DNA from: an uncultured Prevotellaceae bacterium
Lineage (GTDB): Bacteria; Bacteroidota; Bacteroidia; Bacteroidales; Bacteroidaceae
Assembly: GCA_902780025.1 (NCBI GenBank)
Contig: CACZDV010000022.1
Coordinates: 31,369 to 95,368 of the forward strand
Length of the DNA stretch: 64,000 bases
Reading direction: 5' to 3'
In this document: positions 51,585-60,274 of the stretch, one piece after another
Numbering within the stretch: the first letter of the stretch is position 1
Layout of the letters: the number at the start of each line of letters is the position of its first letter
Program-made: the position numbers and the translations under genes
The notes under the pieces: generated by a model
Told to the model about the DNA's origin: nothing
What the model saw: the letters and a program-made list of their open reading frames with translations, nothing else
Database searches by the model: none

Positions 51585-53948
51585 TTAATCTTTAATCTTC
51601 AATATTGTATCTCCAAGTCCCATGGCTTGTGCCTTCAGCGTACCGCGACCACGTACCACAACCATACAGCGTCCGAAAAACGCCTTGCGCTGAGGAGTTG
51701 TGAAACGTTCCATCGACGTCTGGCAACCATTGTCAGTGGCTATCACCTGGGCACCGTCAGAAGCTGTGAAGTATAATTGATTATCAGCCCAGGGGCAGAG
51801 ATTGCCTTGAGCGTCGACAATGTTAGCATATACGAAACAGAGGTCTTTGCCTTGATAGTCCATGCTTAGGCGGATGGCAGCAGGCTGACCTGCTGTGCGG
51901 ATGGTCTGTTCACAGACGGTCTTGCCATTCTTGCGACTGACGGCTTTCACCTCACCCGGCTCAAACTGTACGCGCCACATGACGTGGTAGGTATGCTCGT
52001 CCTTGCGACGGACGCCCTGACTCTTCCCGTTAATAAAGAGTTCCATTTCGTCGGCATTGTTATAGTATGCCCACATATCGATGGTCTGGCCGGGCAGCCA
52101 GTTCCAGTGGGGGAACAGGTGGAGCATGGGCTGCTTCGTCCATTCGCTCTGGTACATATAGTAACTGTCCTTGGGGAAGCCCGCCAGGTCGATGATGCCG
52201 AAATAGCTGCTACGGGCAGGGAAACCATAGGGCGTAGGCTCGCCGATGTAGTCGAAGCCCGTCCAGATAAACTGTCCGCCGACATAGGGTGTGTGCTTCA
52301 CTACGTCCCACGTCTCCTCATGGGTCGAACTCCACGAAGCATGCATATTGTCGTAGGCCGAGCACATGAACGAGGGGTCGGTATAGGGGAGCCACCACTC
52401 CTTCGGAGCCTTGTAGATAGAGTCAGAAGGCATCATGTAATAGCCGCGCGTCTGCAGGGCCGACACACTCTCTGAGAAGATGAAAGGCTTATCAGGGAAG
52501 TTCTGCGGCACGTCCTTCACCCACTGGTGATGATAATTAAAACCGATGATGTCGATGGCACCGCTCTTGAACAGGTGGTTGCCTGGCGACGGCTCGTTAC
52601 AACCCGCCGTGATGGGGCGTGTTGTATCGTAGCGCTTCACGATTTCAGCCAGATGCTGCGTCAGCAGACTCTGCACGGAGAGTTCACCGTCCTTGGCCAG
52701 CGTCGAGGCGTCGTGCCCTGCGTTGAGTATCAGGTTGGCCTGCTCCAGCGTCAGCGTGTCAGCTTCAGCACTCGACCACTGCTCCAGCACCTCGTTGCCT
52801 ATCGACCACATCAGGATGCAGGGGTGGTTGCGGTCGCGCAGCACCAAGTCTGTCAGGTCGCGTTCGTGCCACTCGTCGAAGAAGCGGGCATAGTCGTTCT
52901 GCGTCTTCCGGCGCCGCCACATGTCGAACGACTCATCCATCACGATCAGTCCCATCGTGTCGCACATCGCCAGCAGTTCAGGAGCCGGAGGATTATGGCT
53001 GGAACGAATAGCGTTGACGCCCATCGCCTTCAGCTTCACCAGCTTACGGTGCAGGGCATCTTCGCTGAGTGCGGCACCTAAGCAGCCGAAGTCGTGGTGC
53101 TCGCAGACGCCGTTCAGTTTGAAGTTCTTGCCGTTCAGCCAGAAGCCTGTCTTGGCATCGAAGTGGAAGTCGCGGAAACCCGTTACAGTCTCCACCTCAT
53201 CCACCACTTTGCCGCCGCTGATGAGTTGCGTACGTACCTTATATATATAGGGGTCTTCGCACGACCACTTTCGAGGTTTCCTGATAGAGGTAGGCCGTCC
53301 GTTTGCATCGAGCCACGTATTTTTCACCGTCACCTTCTGTCCCGTCGGGTTCTCGTAGTCCACCTCCACCCGTCCGTCGTGAACATAGACACCCCAGTGT
53401 TTCACATGGATGGCGTTCGTCCGGGTCAGCCATACATGGCGGTAGATGCCGCAGCCTGAGTACCAGCGCGAGTTAGGCTGGTCGGAGTTGTCCACCCGTA
53501 CCGCCACCACGTTCTCGCCTTCATGTACGTAAGGCGTAATGTCATACTCGAAACTGGAGTAGCCGTAAGGCCGACTGCCCACCTTTTGCCCGTTCACGTA
53601 GACCGTCGAGTTCATGTACACGCCGTCGAACTCCAGGAAGAACTTATCTCTTCTCACTTCATCACTTTTCACTTCGAAGTGTTTCCTGTACCATCCCACC
53701 CCGCCGGGCAACGCACCACCGCCTGCACCGCTGGGGTTGCCAGCATGGAAATCGCCCTCGATGGCCCAGTCGTGGGGCACGTTGAGGTGCCGCCAGAATC
53801 CATCATTATAATTCGCTTCCGACATCTGAACAGAATCTGCCAGAATAAACCGCCAGTCCTTGTCAAAGCACTTTCGTTCTCTTGCCTGTGCCTGCAGCTC
53901 CGTGAGCAACAACACAATTATGGTCAATATTATTCTCATCATCATCAT
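51585..53948 (-). CDS. GH2 beta-galactosidase-family hydrolase
   Basis: 787 aa, exported (signal peptide after the run of Met, IILTIIVLLLTELQAQA). Sugar-binding domain (RFILADSVQM, VPHDWAIEGDF), immunoglobulin-like domain, then barrel with acid/base Glu in WSIGNEVLEQW and nucleophile Glu in FSESVSALQTRG, and C-terminal Big/DUF4982-type domains. Four consecutive ATG codons (53948-53937) are possible starts. Residues VKSDEVRRDK in the first domain are encoded by a four-unit array. Substrate is probably a beta-galactoside. Confidence 0.9.
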   Translation of the reverse strand: MMMMRIILTIIVLLLTELQAQARERKCFDKDWRFILADSVQMSEANYNDGFWRHLNVPHDWAIEGDFHAGNPSGAGGGALPGGVGWYRKHFEVKSDEVRRDKFFLEFDGVYMNSTVYVNGQKVGSRPYGYSSFEYDITPYVHEGENVVAVRVDNSDQPNSRWYSGCGIYRHVWLTRTNAIHVKHWGVYVHDGRVEVDYENPTGQKVTVKNTWLDANGRPTSIRKPRKWSCEDPYIYKVRTQLISGGKVVDEVETVTGFRDFHFDAKTGFWLNGKNFKLNGVCEHHDFGCLGAALSEDALHRKLVKLKAMGVNAIRSSHNPPAPELLAMCDTMGLIVMDESFDMWRRRKTQNDYARFFDEWHERDLTDLVLRDRNHPCILMWSIGNEVLEQWSSAEADTLTLEQANLILNAGHDASTLAKDGELSVQSLLTQHLAEIVKRYDTTRPITAGCNEPSPGNHLFKSGAIDIIGFNYHHQWVKDVPQNFPDKPFIFSESVSALQTRGYYMMPSDSIYKAPKEWWLPYTDPSFMCSAYDNMHASWSSTHEETWDVVKHTPYVGGQFIWTGFDYIGEPTPYGFPARSSYFGIIDLAGFPKDSYYMYQSEWTKQPMLHLFPHWNWLPGQTIDMWAYYNNADEMELFINGKSQGVRRKDEHTYHVMWRVQFEPGEVKAVSRKNGKTVCEQTIRTAGQPAAIRLSMDYQGKDLCFVYANIVDAQGNLCPWADNQLYFTASDGAQVIATDNGCQTSMERFTTPQRKAFFGRCMVVVRGRGTLKAQAMGLGDTILKIKD
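53646..53673. repeat. Four-unit heptamer array in the GH2 gene
   Basis: On the minus strand AGTGAAA, AGTGATG, AAGTGAG, AAGAGAT: 28 nt, more diverged than most. Confidence 0.6.
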
Positions 53949-53966
53949 TTTCAGGCGTTTGAGTTG

Positions 53967-53998
53967 CAAAGATACGGTTTTTTCCCCAATCAGACAAA
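53967..53998 (-). promoter_or_regulatory. Promoter of the GH2/5'-nucleotidase operon
   Basis: On the minus strand TTTG (53998-53995), 20-nt spacer, TATCTTTG (53974-53967); the first ATG is 18 nt downstream. Confidence 0.75.
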
Positions 53999-54105
53999 TA
54001 AACCGACAACAAAAATTATGGACAGTCCAATTAAACCTTTTATACAAAACGTCGTCAAATGACTGTTATCTAACTTAATCTATTCACAACTTAACAAAAA
54101 AGACA

Positions 54106-54615
54106 ATGAAAAAAGTATTGATGATGCTTGCCTTGATGGCAATGCCTTTTGCCATGCAAGCACAGACAAAGTTCCACGATGTTGAGGCTAACGAGGCCAA
54201 AGGTCCCGTCAAGTCAATGGTTGTCAACGTAATGGGCCGCGCCCAGACTATCACCTTCACCAAGGAGGGAAAGATGACACGCGAGGGCATGACCGATGCT
54301 GTTTACGATGCCGACGGATTCCTGCAGTCAGCTAAGATGTCATTCCAGGGTCAGGCAATCTCTATCAGCTACAAGTGGGAAAACGGTCGTATCGTCAGTC
54401 AGACGATGGATGTCATGGGTAACCAGATGACTACCAAGCGTACCTATAACGAGCAGGGTGCTCCCGCTTCTGAGTCCATCAATATGGGTGGTCAGGAGAT
54501 GAGCACTCCCTATACTGACTACAAGTACGACGATCATGGCAACTGGATTAGCCGCAAGACCTCTATGATGGGTCAGGAGATGGAGCAGACACGCACCATC
54601 GAGTACTACGAATAG
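54106..54615 (+). CDS. Small exported protein with YD-like repeats
   Basis: 169 aa, unknown function. Signal peptide (VLMMLALMAMPFAMQAQ). The body is a series of beta-hairpin units of the form VYDADGFLQSA, TYNEQGAPASES and KYDDHGNWISRKT, like short RHS/YD repeats. It is unusually rich in Met. It stands alone with a strong terminator and no close neighbour on its strand. Confidence 0.75.
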   Translation: MKKVLMMLALMAMPFAMQAQTKFHDVEANEAKGPVKSMVVNVMGRAQTITFTKEGKMTREGMTDAVYDADGFLQSAKMSFQGQAISISYKWENGRIVSQTMDVMGNQMTTKRTYNEQGAPASESINMGGQEMSTPYTDYKYDDHGNWISRKTSMMGQEMEQTRTIEYYE

Positions 54616-54637
54616 CCGACTTATTGCATCTACTAAT

Positions 54638-54684
54638 AATCACCGCTCTCCCCTGCAAAATGGGAAGAGCGGTGATTTCGTTTT
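54638..54684 (+). terminator. Terminator after the small exported protein
   Basis: AATCACCGCTCTCCC pairs with GGG(A)AGAGCGGTGATT across a 9-nt loop; TTTCGTTTT follows. Confidence 0.8.
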
Positions 54685-54740
54685 GTTAAAGCAGAATGTA
54701 TGAGACGGTCTTGTAGTGGTTATGTGCTCGAAATAGACCA

Positions 54741-55709
54741 CTAAAAAATCTTGTTTTCCCCTATAGGCAGATGTAGCAGCAGGAGGTAGAAAACGAGGCC
54801 GAAGACGATGCCGGCGAAGACATCGATGGCGTAGTGGGCGCGAATGTAGACGGTGGAGAGGCACATCAGCAGGAAGAACGTGAGGACGACGTAGAAAAGG
54901 CTACGGCAGCGGGTGCGCCAGGCCAGGAGCAGCAGGACGAACGTGAGTCCGACATGACTGCTGGGGAAGGCGGCCGTAGGGCGTTCGCCGGCCACGTGGG
55001 CAATGATGATGAAGTAGTAGAACAGTCCGTCGTCGTAGCCAGGCATGTGCATCATCTCGTTGTGGGTCATGAAGTAGTCACCGAGGTCGGGGAAGATGCC
55101 CTGACTGATGTTGTCAAGTCCGACGGCAAGGTAATAGAACTGTGGGCCCGAGACGGGGAGGGCGATGAAGACGACGTAGAACAGGAAAAACGAGGCGAGG
55201 ATGACGAAGGCCATACGCTGGAACTCCTGATAGCGCTGGAAGAAGTAGTAGACGACGACGGTGGCAATAAGTGGGAAGTAGGAGGCGTAGCCTAAGTACA
55301 TGAGTTCGCTGAACACGGGATGACTGCACAGCTGTGAGAAGACCAGGGCGGGCTGGAAGCCGAAGAGCGACTGCTCGAGGGCGGCAAAGCGGTGGTCGAG
55401 GTTGGGCAAGATGCGGTTCAGCTCGTAGGTGTCAGGATACCACCACGACAAGAGTGCCAGCTGCAGGGCGACGCGACAGAACATGGTGAAGCGGCAGGGC
55501 GCCATGCGGTAGACTCCCCAGAGGGCGGCGGTGGTGATGACGATGCGGACACGTCCCCAGAGCATCGGCTCGGGCGCGGGCAGCTTGGTCCACGTGAAGA
55601 GCATGTAGAGCAGCGTCAGCAAGAGGTAGCCCATCATGGCCCACTCGGCTGCTATCAGTCCGCGCTGCGGCTTCTTGTCAACCGCGAAGAGATACTTGAT
55701 TACAGCCAT
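54741..55709 (-). CDS. Membrane PAP2 protein, Aur1/inositol-phosphotransferase-like
   Basis: 322 aa with about seven membrane helices. The motifs GERPTAAFPSSHVGLT and YIRAHYAIDVFAG match the C2/C3 motifs of the Aur1-like PAP2 branch (inositol phosphorylceramide synthase-like) better than soluble phosphatases. That makes it a candidate head-group transferase or lipid phosphatase. A link with the inositol-lipid operon 28 kb away is inference only. It overlaps the upstream epimerase gene by 10 bp, so translation is coupled. Confidence 0.8.
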   Translation of the reverse strand: MAVIKYLFAVDKKPQRGLIAAEWAMMGYLLLTLLYMLFTWTKLPAPEPMLWGRVRIVITTAALWGVYRMAPCRFTMFCRVALQLALLSWWYPDTYELNRILPNLDHRFAALEQSLFGFQPALVFSQLCSHPVFSELMYLGYASYFPLIATVVVYYFFQRYQEFQRMAFVILASFFLFYVVFIALPVSGPQFYYLAVGLDNISQGIFPDLGDYFMTHNEMMHMPGYDDGLFYYFIIIAHVAGERPTAAFPSSHVGLTFVLLLLAWRTRCRSLFYVVLTFFLLMCLSTVYIRAHYAIDVFAGIVFGLVFYLLLLHLPIGENKIF

Positions 55710-56698
55710 CCGTTTTCCTTATACCATTTAATAGAACGACGAACGCCCTCCTTCAGGTCGATTTCAGGGTGATAGCCTAACTCGCTGATGGCTGGCTTGA
55801 TGTCGCATCGCCAGTTGCGTTGGCGTAGGATGTTGTACTTGTCATTGTTCAGGGCGGTGACCTTGCCGGTCATCCGTCCGATGTGTTCGCCGAAGAAGGT
55901 GACGACGCGGAGCACCCAGACGGGCGCGGTGATGCGAATCCACCAGGGACGGCCCAGCTCTTCGTGTATGAGGTCGCTGAAGGTCGTCGACTGATACACT
56001 TGTCCGTCGCTGAGGAAGTACTTGCGGCCCGACTGTCCTTTCTCCAAGGCCAGAAAGACGGCCTGCACCACGTCGGTGACATAGACGAAGGTGATGTCCT
56101 GACGCTTAAAGCCTACGGCAAAGTCTGAGTGCTGCTTGATGCTCTTGGCCATCATGAAGTAGTCGCGCTCGCGCGGACCGTAGACGCCGGTGGGGCGCAG
56201 GACGATGTAGGGGAAGGGGGCCGGGCTGAGGGCGTCGAGCCAGCGTTCAGCCTCGAGCTTGCTGCGACCATACTCGGTGTTGGGCCGCGGGGTGTCGGTT
56301 TCGTGGATTTCCTCATAGGGCTGCTGTTCGCGGATGGCGCCGAAGACGCTGAGCGAACTGATATAGACGAAACGGGTGAGCGGCACGGGCTGAGCCATCA
56401 GCGCACGGACAAAGTTCTTGGTTCCCTCAGTATTGACGCGGCGGAAGTCGGCCTTGTCGATACACTTGGTGACGCCGGCGGCGTGAACCACATAGTCGAA
56501 GTGATGGCCGCTGAGTTGCTGGCGGAGCCGCTCCTCAGACGAGAAGTCGAGCTCGATGAAGTGGATGCGCTCGTCCTGCAGGTACTTCTTGGAGCTGCTG
56601 CCACGCACGGCAGCCCACGTCTCCATTCCCCGGCGGAGAGCCTCTTCAACGATGAAGGAGCCGATGAAACCGCTGGCTCCGGTAACTAATATCTTCAT
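55700..56698 (-). CDS. NAD-dependent epimerase/dehydratase
   Basis: 332 aa, extended short-chain dehydrogenase fold. NAD loop TGASGFIGSF (residues 7-16), catalytic Ser in YISSLSVFG and YxxxK in YGRSKLEAE, then PTGVYGPRERD. Acts on a nucleotide sugar or a related substrate (a sterol-dehydrogenase-like relative is possible); specificity is unknown. It is coupled to the PAP2 membrane protein gene, which suggests a shared membrane-lipid or glycan pathway. Confidence 0.88.
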   Translation of the reverse strand: MKILVTGASGFIGSFIVEEALRRGMETWAAVRGSSSKKYLQDERIHFIELDFSSEERLRQQLSGHHFDYVVHAAGVTKCIDKADFRRVNTEGTKNFVRALMAQPVPLTRFVYISSLSVFGAIREQQPYEEIHETDTPRPNTEYGRSKLEAERWLDALSPAPFPYIVLRPTGVYGPRERDYFMMAKSIKQHSDFAVGFKRQDITFVYVTDVVQAVFLALEKGQSGRKYFLSDGQVYQSTTFSDLIHEELGRPWWIRITAPVWVLRVVTFFGEHIGRMTGKVTALNNDKYNILRQRNWRCDIKPAISELGYHPEIDLKEGVRRSIKWYKENGWL

Positions 56699-56718
56699 TT
56701 TGATGGATTTTCCTTAAC

Positions 56719-58812
56719 TTATTGAGCGTTGATTTCGCGGATTAGGCGGTCGGCATGTCCCCACTTGTCCATCATATAGAGGACATAGCGGATGTCGACG
56801 CCGATGCAGCGGGCCAGTTGTGAGTCGAAGAAGATGTCGCTGGAGAGCGAGTCCCAGTTGCCATCGAAGGCCAGGCCGATGAGGCGGTTCTGGCCGTCGA
56901 ACATCGGCGAGCCGCTGTTGCCGCCCGTGATGTCGTTGGTGGTGAGGAAGCAGAGGGGCATATTGCCGGCCTGCTGCATCAGTTCTATCATTTCAGGTTC
57001 TACCTTATAATCCTCGATGGAATCGCCCTTTTTCATCTTGGCCACCATGCTGGGGGCGGTGGTGCGGTAGCCTGAAGGCTTACCGCCAAGCAGGTATTCC
57101 TTCACCTGACCGTAGGAGAGTCGCATGGTGAAGTTGGCATCGCTGTAGTGAGGCAGGTCTTCTTCCATGCGCAGCTTGGCGGCACAGAGGTATTGCTCCT
57201 GGTGATTGATGCTGTCGCGCATGGCCCTGAGCTCACTCCAGATATTGCCCCTCAGTTCTGTCAGGTCGAGACCGAACTGCACGCCGGGGTCCTTCAGGTA
57301 CGACTTCTTGTTGGGGTAGAGGCGCTTGCCTTTCTTCATCAGGCGCGACTTGGCGTAGAGGTAGTCGGCATATCGTTGGCAGTCGCCGTCGAACTGCTGA
57401 TCGATGGTCTTGTAGAAGTCGGGCAGGTAGTGCTGGTCGGTCACCTTCTCACGGTAGTTGCGCAGCAGGGTGCCAAGGATCTCGCGGTCGGTATCATAGT
57501 CCCACGTCTCGCTGTTGTCTTTGATATTGATGTGCTGACGCTTGCCGTGCCCCACGGGACGGGCACCATTGTGGATGTACATAGCCCGGCGCGACAGTTC
57601 ATCGGTGCGGTTAAAGGTCTCGCTGAAGTACATGGCGGCCTTGCTGGTGCTCAGTCGCTTGTCATAAAGCTGCTGAAGGAGCTTGAAGTCGAGACAATCC
57701 TTGAACATGCCGGTGGAGTCCTGCCACTGGCGGATCAGCGTCTCGAACTGCTGTTTCTGCCCGATAAGACCGATGGAATCGATACATTTGTTCATGCCGA
57801 TGGAGTTCTTCCAGTAGTTGGCCGACTGGGCATACTTTGAGTCGTACTTGATGCGGACAGCCTCAGAAGCATCCATGTGGCGCTTCATCACCTCCTGCTT
57901 GACGCCACGGACCTGGGCACGGATGGCATTCTCCTCATAGCGTTCCTGAATACCGTAGCTGCTGAGGTAGCGGGAGGTAGAGCCGGGATAACCCATGGTC
58001 ATCGAGAAGTCGCCCTCCTTATAGCCCTCGCCCGACACGCGGGCCCAATACTTGGGGTGGTAGGGAACGTTATCCTTCGAGTAGGTTGCAGGGCCGTTGG
58101 TCTTTGGGTCGGCATAGATGCGGAAGACGGAGAAGTCGCACGTCTGGCGTGGCCACATCCAGTTATCGGTCTCGCCGCCGAACTTACCCATCGACTTGGG
58201 AATGGCAAAAACCAGACGCAGGTCGCGGAAGTCGCGATAGGTGGTGGCGAAGTAGCGGTTGCCCTCGTAAAAAGGCTTGATTTCCAAGCGCAGGGTAGAG
58301 TCTTGAGCCTTGACCTGCTTGGACAGCGCATTCTCGATGGAATCAAGGAAAACGGAGCGTTCTGAGTCGCTCATCTTATCGAATTCAGGCGTAAGTACCT
58401 GTTCGGTGATGTCCTTCTGTTCAACCATGAACGAGACAAACATGTTTTCGTTAGGCAGTTCCTCTTCGTAGCTCTTGGCGATGAAGCCGTTGAGCATATA
58501 GTCGTGCTCGACGGTGGAGTGGCTACGGATGGATTCGAAACCGCAGTGGTGGTTGGTAAAGACAAGGCCATCAGGCGAGACGACCACGCCTGAACAGTAG
58601 CCCGAGAAGTTGACGACGGCCTTCATGATGGCATCGTCGGCCTGATATAGCTTGTCGTAAGGCAACTGAAAACCTTCCAGTTGCATCTTTTCGTAGACAG
58701 CGTTGGGCAGGTTGTAGAGTGTCCACATACCCTCGTCGGGCGTCGCTGCGCGGGAAGTAAAGAGTGAACAGTGAAGAGTGAACAGTGAAATAAGGAATAC
58801 GACTTTCTTCAT
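56719..58812 (-). CDS. S46 family dipeptidyl-peptidase (DPP7-type)
   Basis: 697 aa periplasmic serine peptidase releasing N-terminal dipeptides. Catalytic His in FTNHHCGFES and Ser in TGGNSGSPMFDG. The specificity position reads AFDGNW, with Gly where Asp/Glu-specific DPP11 has Arg, so it is probably DPP7-type with hydrophobic P1 preference. The signal peptide (KKVVFLISLFTLHCSLFTSRA) is partly encoded by a four-unit heptamer array. The frame is open to 58905; ATG 58812 chosen for the signal peptide. It is 4 bp after the flippase gene. Confidence 0.92.
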   Translation of the reverse strand: MKKVVFLISLFTLHCSLFTSRAATPDEGMWTLYNLPNAVYEKMQLEGFQLPYDKLYQADDAIMKAVVNFSGYCSGVVVSPDGLVFTNHHCGFESIRSHSTVEHDYMLNGFIAKSYEEELPNENMFVSFMVEQKDITEQVLTPEFDKMSDSERSVFLDSIENALSKQVKAQDSTLRLEIKPFYEGNRYFATTYRDFRDLRLVFAIPKSMGKFGGETDNWMWPRQTCDFSVFRIYADPKTNGPATYSKDNVPYHPKYWARVSGEGYKEGDFSMTMGYPGSTSRYLSSYGIQERYEENAIRAQVRGVKQEVMKRHMDASEAVRIKYDSKYAQSANYWKNSIGMNKCIDSIGLIGQKQQFETLIRQWQDSTGMFKDCLDFKLLQQLYDKRLSTSKAAMYFSETFNRTDELSRRAMYIHNGARPVGHGKRQHINIKDNSETWDYDTDREILGTLLRNYREKVTDQHYLPDFYKTIDQQFDGDCQRYADYLYAKSRLMKKGKRLYPNKKSYLKDPGVQFGLDLTELRGNIWSELRAMRDSINHQEQYLCAAKLRMEEDLPHYSDANFTMRLSYGQVKEYLLGGKPSGYRTTAPSMVAKMKKGDSIEDYKVEPEMIELMQQAGNMPLCFLTTNDITGGNSGSPMFDGQNRLIGLAFDGNWDSLSSDIFFDSQLARCIGVDIRYVLYMMDKWGHADRLIREINAQ
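58763..58790. repeat. Four-unit heptamer array in the S46 signal-peptide codons
   Basis: AGTGAAC, AGTGAAG, AGTGAAC, AGTGAAA: 28 nt, with a possible degenerate fifth unit AGTAAAG at 58756. It encodes SLFTLHCSLF on the minus strand. Confidence 0.85.
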
Positions 58813-58816
58813 AGTT

Positions 58817-60271
58817 TCATTTATTATTTTTGAACTTCTTACCGATGACGGGGAGGATCGAGAGCGGCAGGTCATACCTGATGATTTGACCCACGAAGGC
58901 TGCAATCAGGATGGTGTTGCATATCAACTGCGCCCATACAGGCAGGTAATCAGCGATGGGATACATCAATGCGGTGTAAATGGCTGCGCCAAGCACGTAG
59001 ACAAGCATATCCTTTATGGGGTAGGGGATTGGATTCTTCCGCTGTCCAACGATGTAGCTCAGCACCATCGCCGTGCCATAGCCTGCCACACCGCCCCAGG
59101 CACAGGCCCAGTAGCCATACTTGGGGATAAACAGGATGTTGACGACAAAGAGCACCAAGCAGCCGGCTAACGAGAACCAGGCACCGTAGATGGTACGGTC
59201 GATGAGCTTGTACCAGAATGACAGGTTGAAGTAGATGCCCATCATAATCTCGGCTACCATAACGATGGGCACCACGCCCAGGCCCTCGCGGTAGTCTTCA
59301 CCTATTATATATTGTAAGAGGGGCATCCATCCGACGACGCAGAGGAAGGCCAGCAGCGTGAAGATGAGGAAGTACTTCATGGCTGCGGCATAGTACTCCT
59401 TCTTGTCGGCATCCTTCGACTTGGCGAAGACGATAGGCTCGTAGGCATAGCGGAAGGCCTGGGTAATCATGGCCATGATCATCGCTATCTTGACACAGCC
59501 GCCATAGACGCCCAGCTGCACGTTGGCCTCGACCTCGTCGGGATAGACCAGCGGGAAGAGTATCTTATCGGCCACCTGATTGAGAATGCCGGCAATGCCG
59601 AGGATGAGGATGGGCCACGAATAGCTGAACATCGTTTTCAGTAAGGCACCGTCGAAGTGCCAGCGGATGCGGAAGAGGTCGGGCAGGAAGAACAACGTAA
59701 TAAAGCCCGTACACAACAGGTTGATAAAGAATACGTAGAAAACTGACGTCTTGCCCAACCACACGAAATAGAGGAGGTTGAGCCCGATGTTCAGAAAGAT
59801 GAACAGCAGCTTCAGCGAAGCGAAGCGGATGGGCCGCTTCTGGAAACGCAAGTAGCTGAAGGGGATGGCCTGCAAGGCATCGAGGGCAACCACCGTGGCC
59901 ATCATCGTCAGGTATTCAGGATGGTCAGCATAGCCGATGGCACTACTGATGGGACTGATAAAGCCGAAGACCAACAGCAGGAATACAGCCGTGAGCGTTG
60001 CAACAGTAGCGAAGGCGGTGGTGAAAACGGTGTCGGGCTTGGCCTTTTCATCGTTGGCAAAGCGGAACAGCGTGGTCTCCATGCCGAACGTCAGCAGCAC
60101 GAGTATGAGTGCTGTGTAGGCATAGACGTTAGTGCTGATGCCGTAGTCGCCCGAGTCCTTGGGCATGTAATGCGTATAAAGCGGTACGAGCAGGTAGTTC
60201 AGGAACCTGCCGACGATGCTGGAGAGGCCGTAGATGGCCGTGTCTTTGGCGAGTGATTTTAAGTTTGCCAT
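58817..60271 (-). CDS. Polysaccharide flippase (Wzx/MurJ-like)
   Basis: 484 aa with 12-14 membrane helices, MOP superfamily. The N-terminus KDTAIYGLSSIVGRFLNYLLVPLYTHYM is the classic Wzx opening. It moves lipid-linked glycan units across the inner membrane. No glycosyltransferase cluster surrounds it here. Flanked on the same strand by the SpmAB gene (3 bp) and the S46 peptidase gene (4 bp), so the three form an operon driven from 61516-61546. Confidence 0.88.
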   Translation of the reverse strand: MANLKSLAKDTAIYGLSSIVGRFLNYLLVPLYTHYMPKDSGDYGISTNVYAYTALILVLLTFGMETTLFRFANDEKAKPDTVFTTAFATVATLTAVFLLLVFGFISPISSAIGYADHPEYLTMMATVVALDALQAIPFSYLRFQKRPIRFASLKLLFIFLNIGLNLLYFVWLGKTSVFYVFFINLLCTGFITLFFLPDLFRIRWHFDGALLKTMFSYSWPILILGIAGILNQVADKILFPLVYPDEVEANVQLGVYGGCVKIAMIMAMITQAFRYAYEPIVFAKSKDADKKEYYAAAMKYFLIFTLLAFLCVVGWMPLLQYIIGEDYREGLGVVPIVMVAEIMMGIYFNLSFWYKLIDRTIYGAWFSLAGCLVLFVVNILFIPKYGYWACAWGGVAGYGTAMVLSYIVGQRKNPIPYPIKDMLVYVLGAAIYTALMYPIADYLPVWAQLICNTILIAAFVGQIIRYDLPLSILPVIGKKFKNNK

Positions 60272-60274
60272 AGT

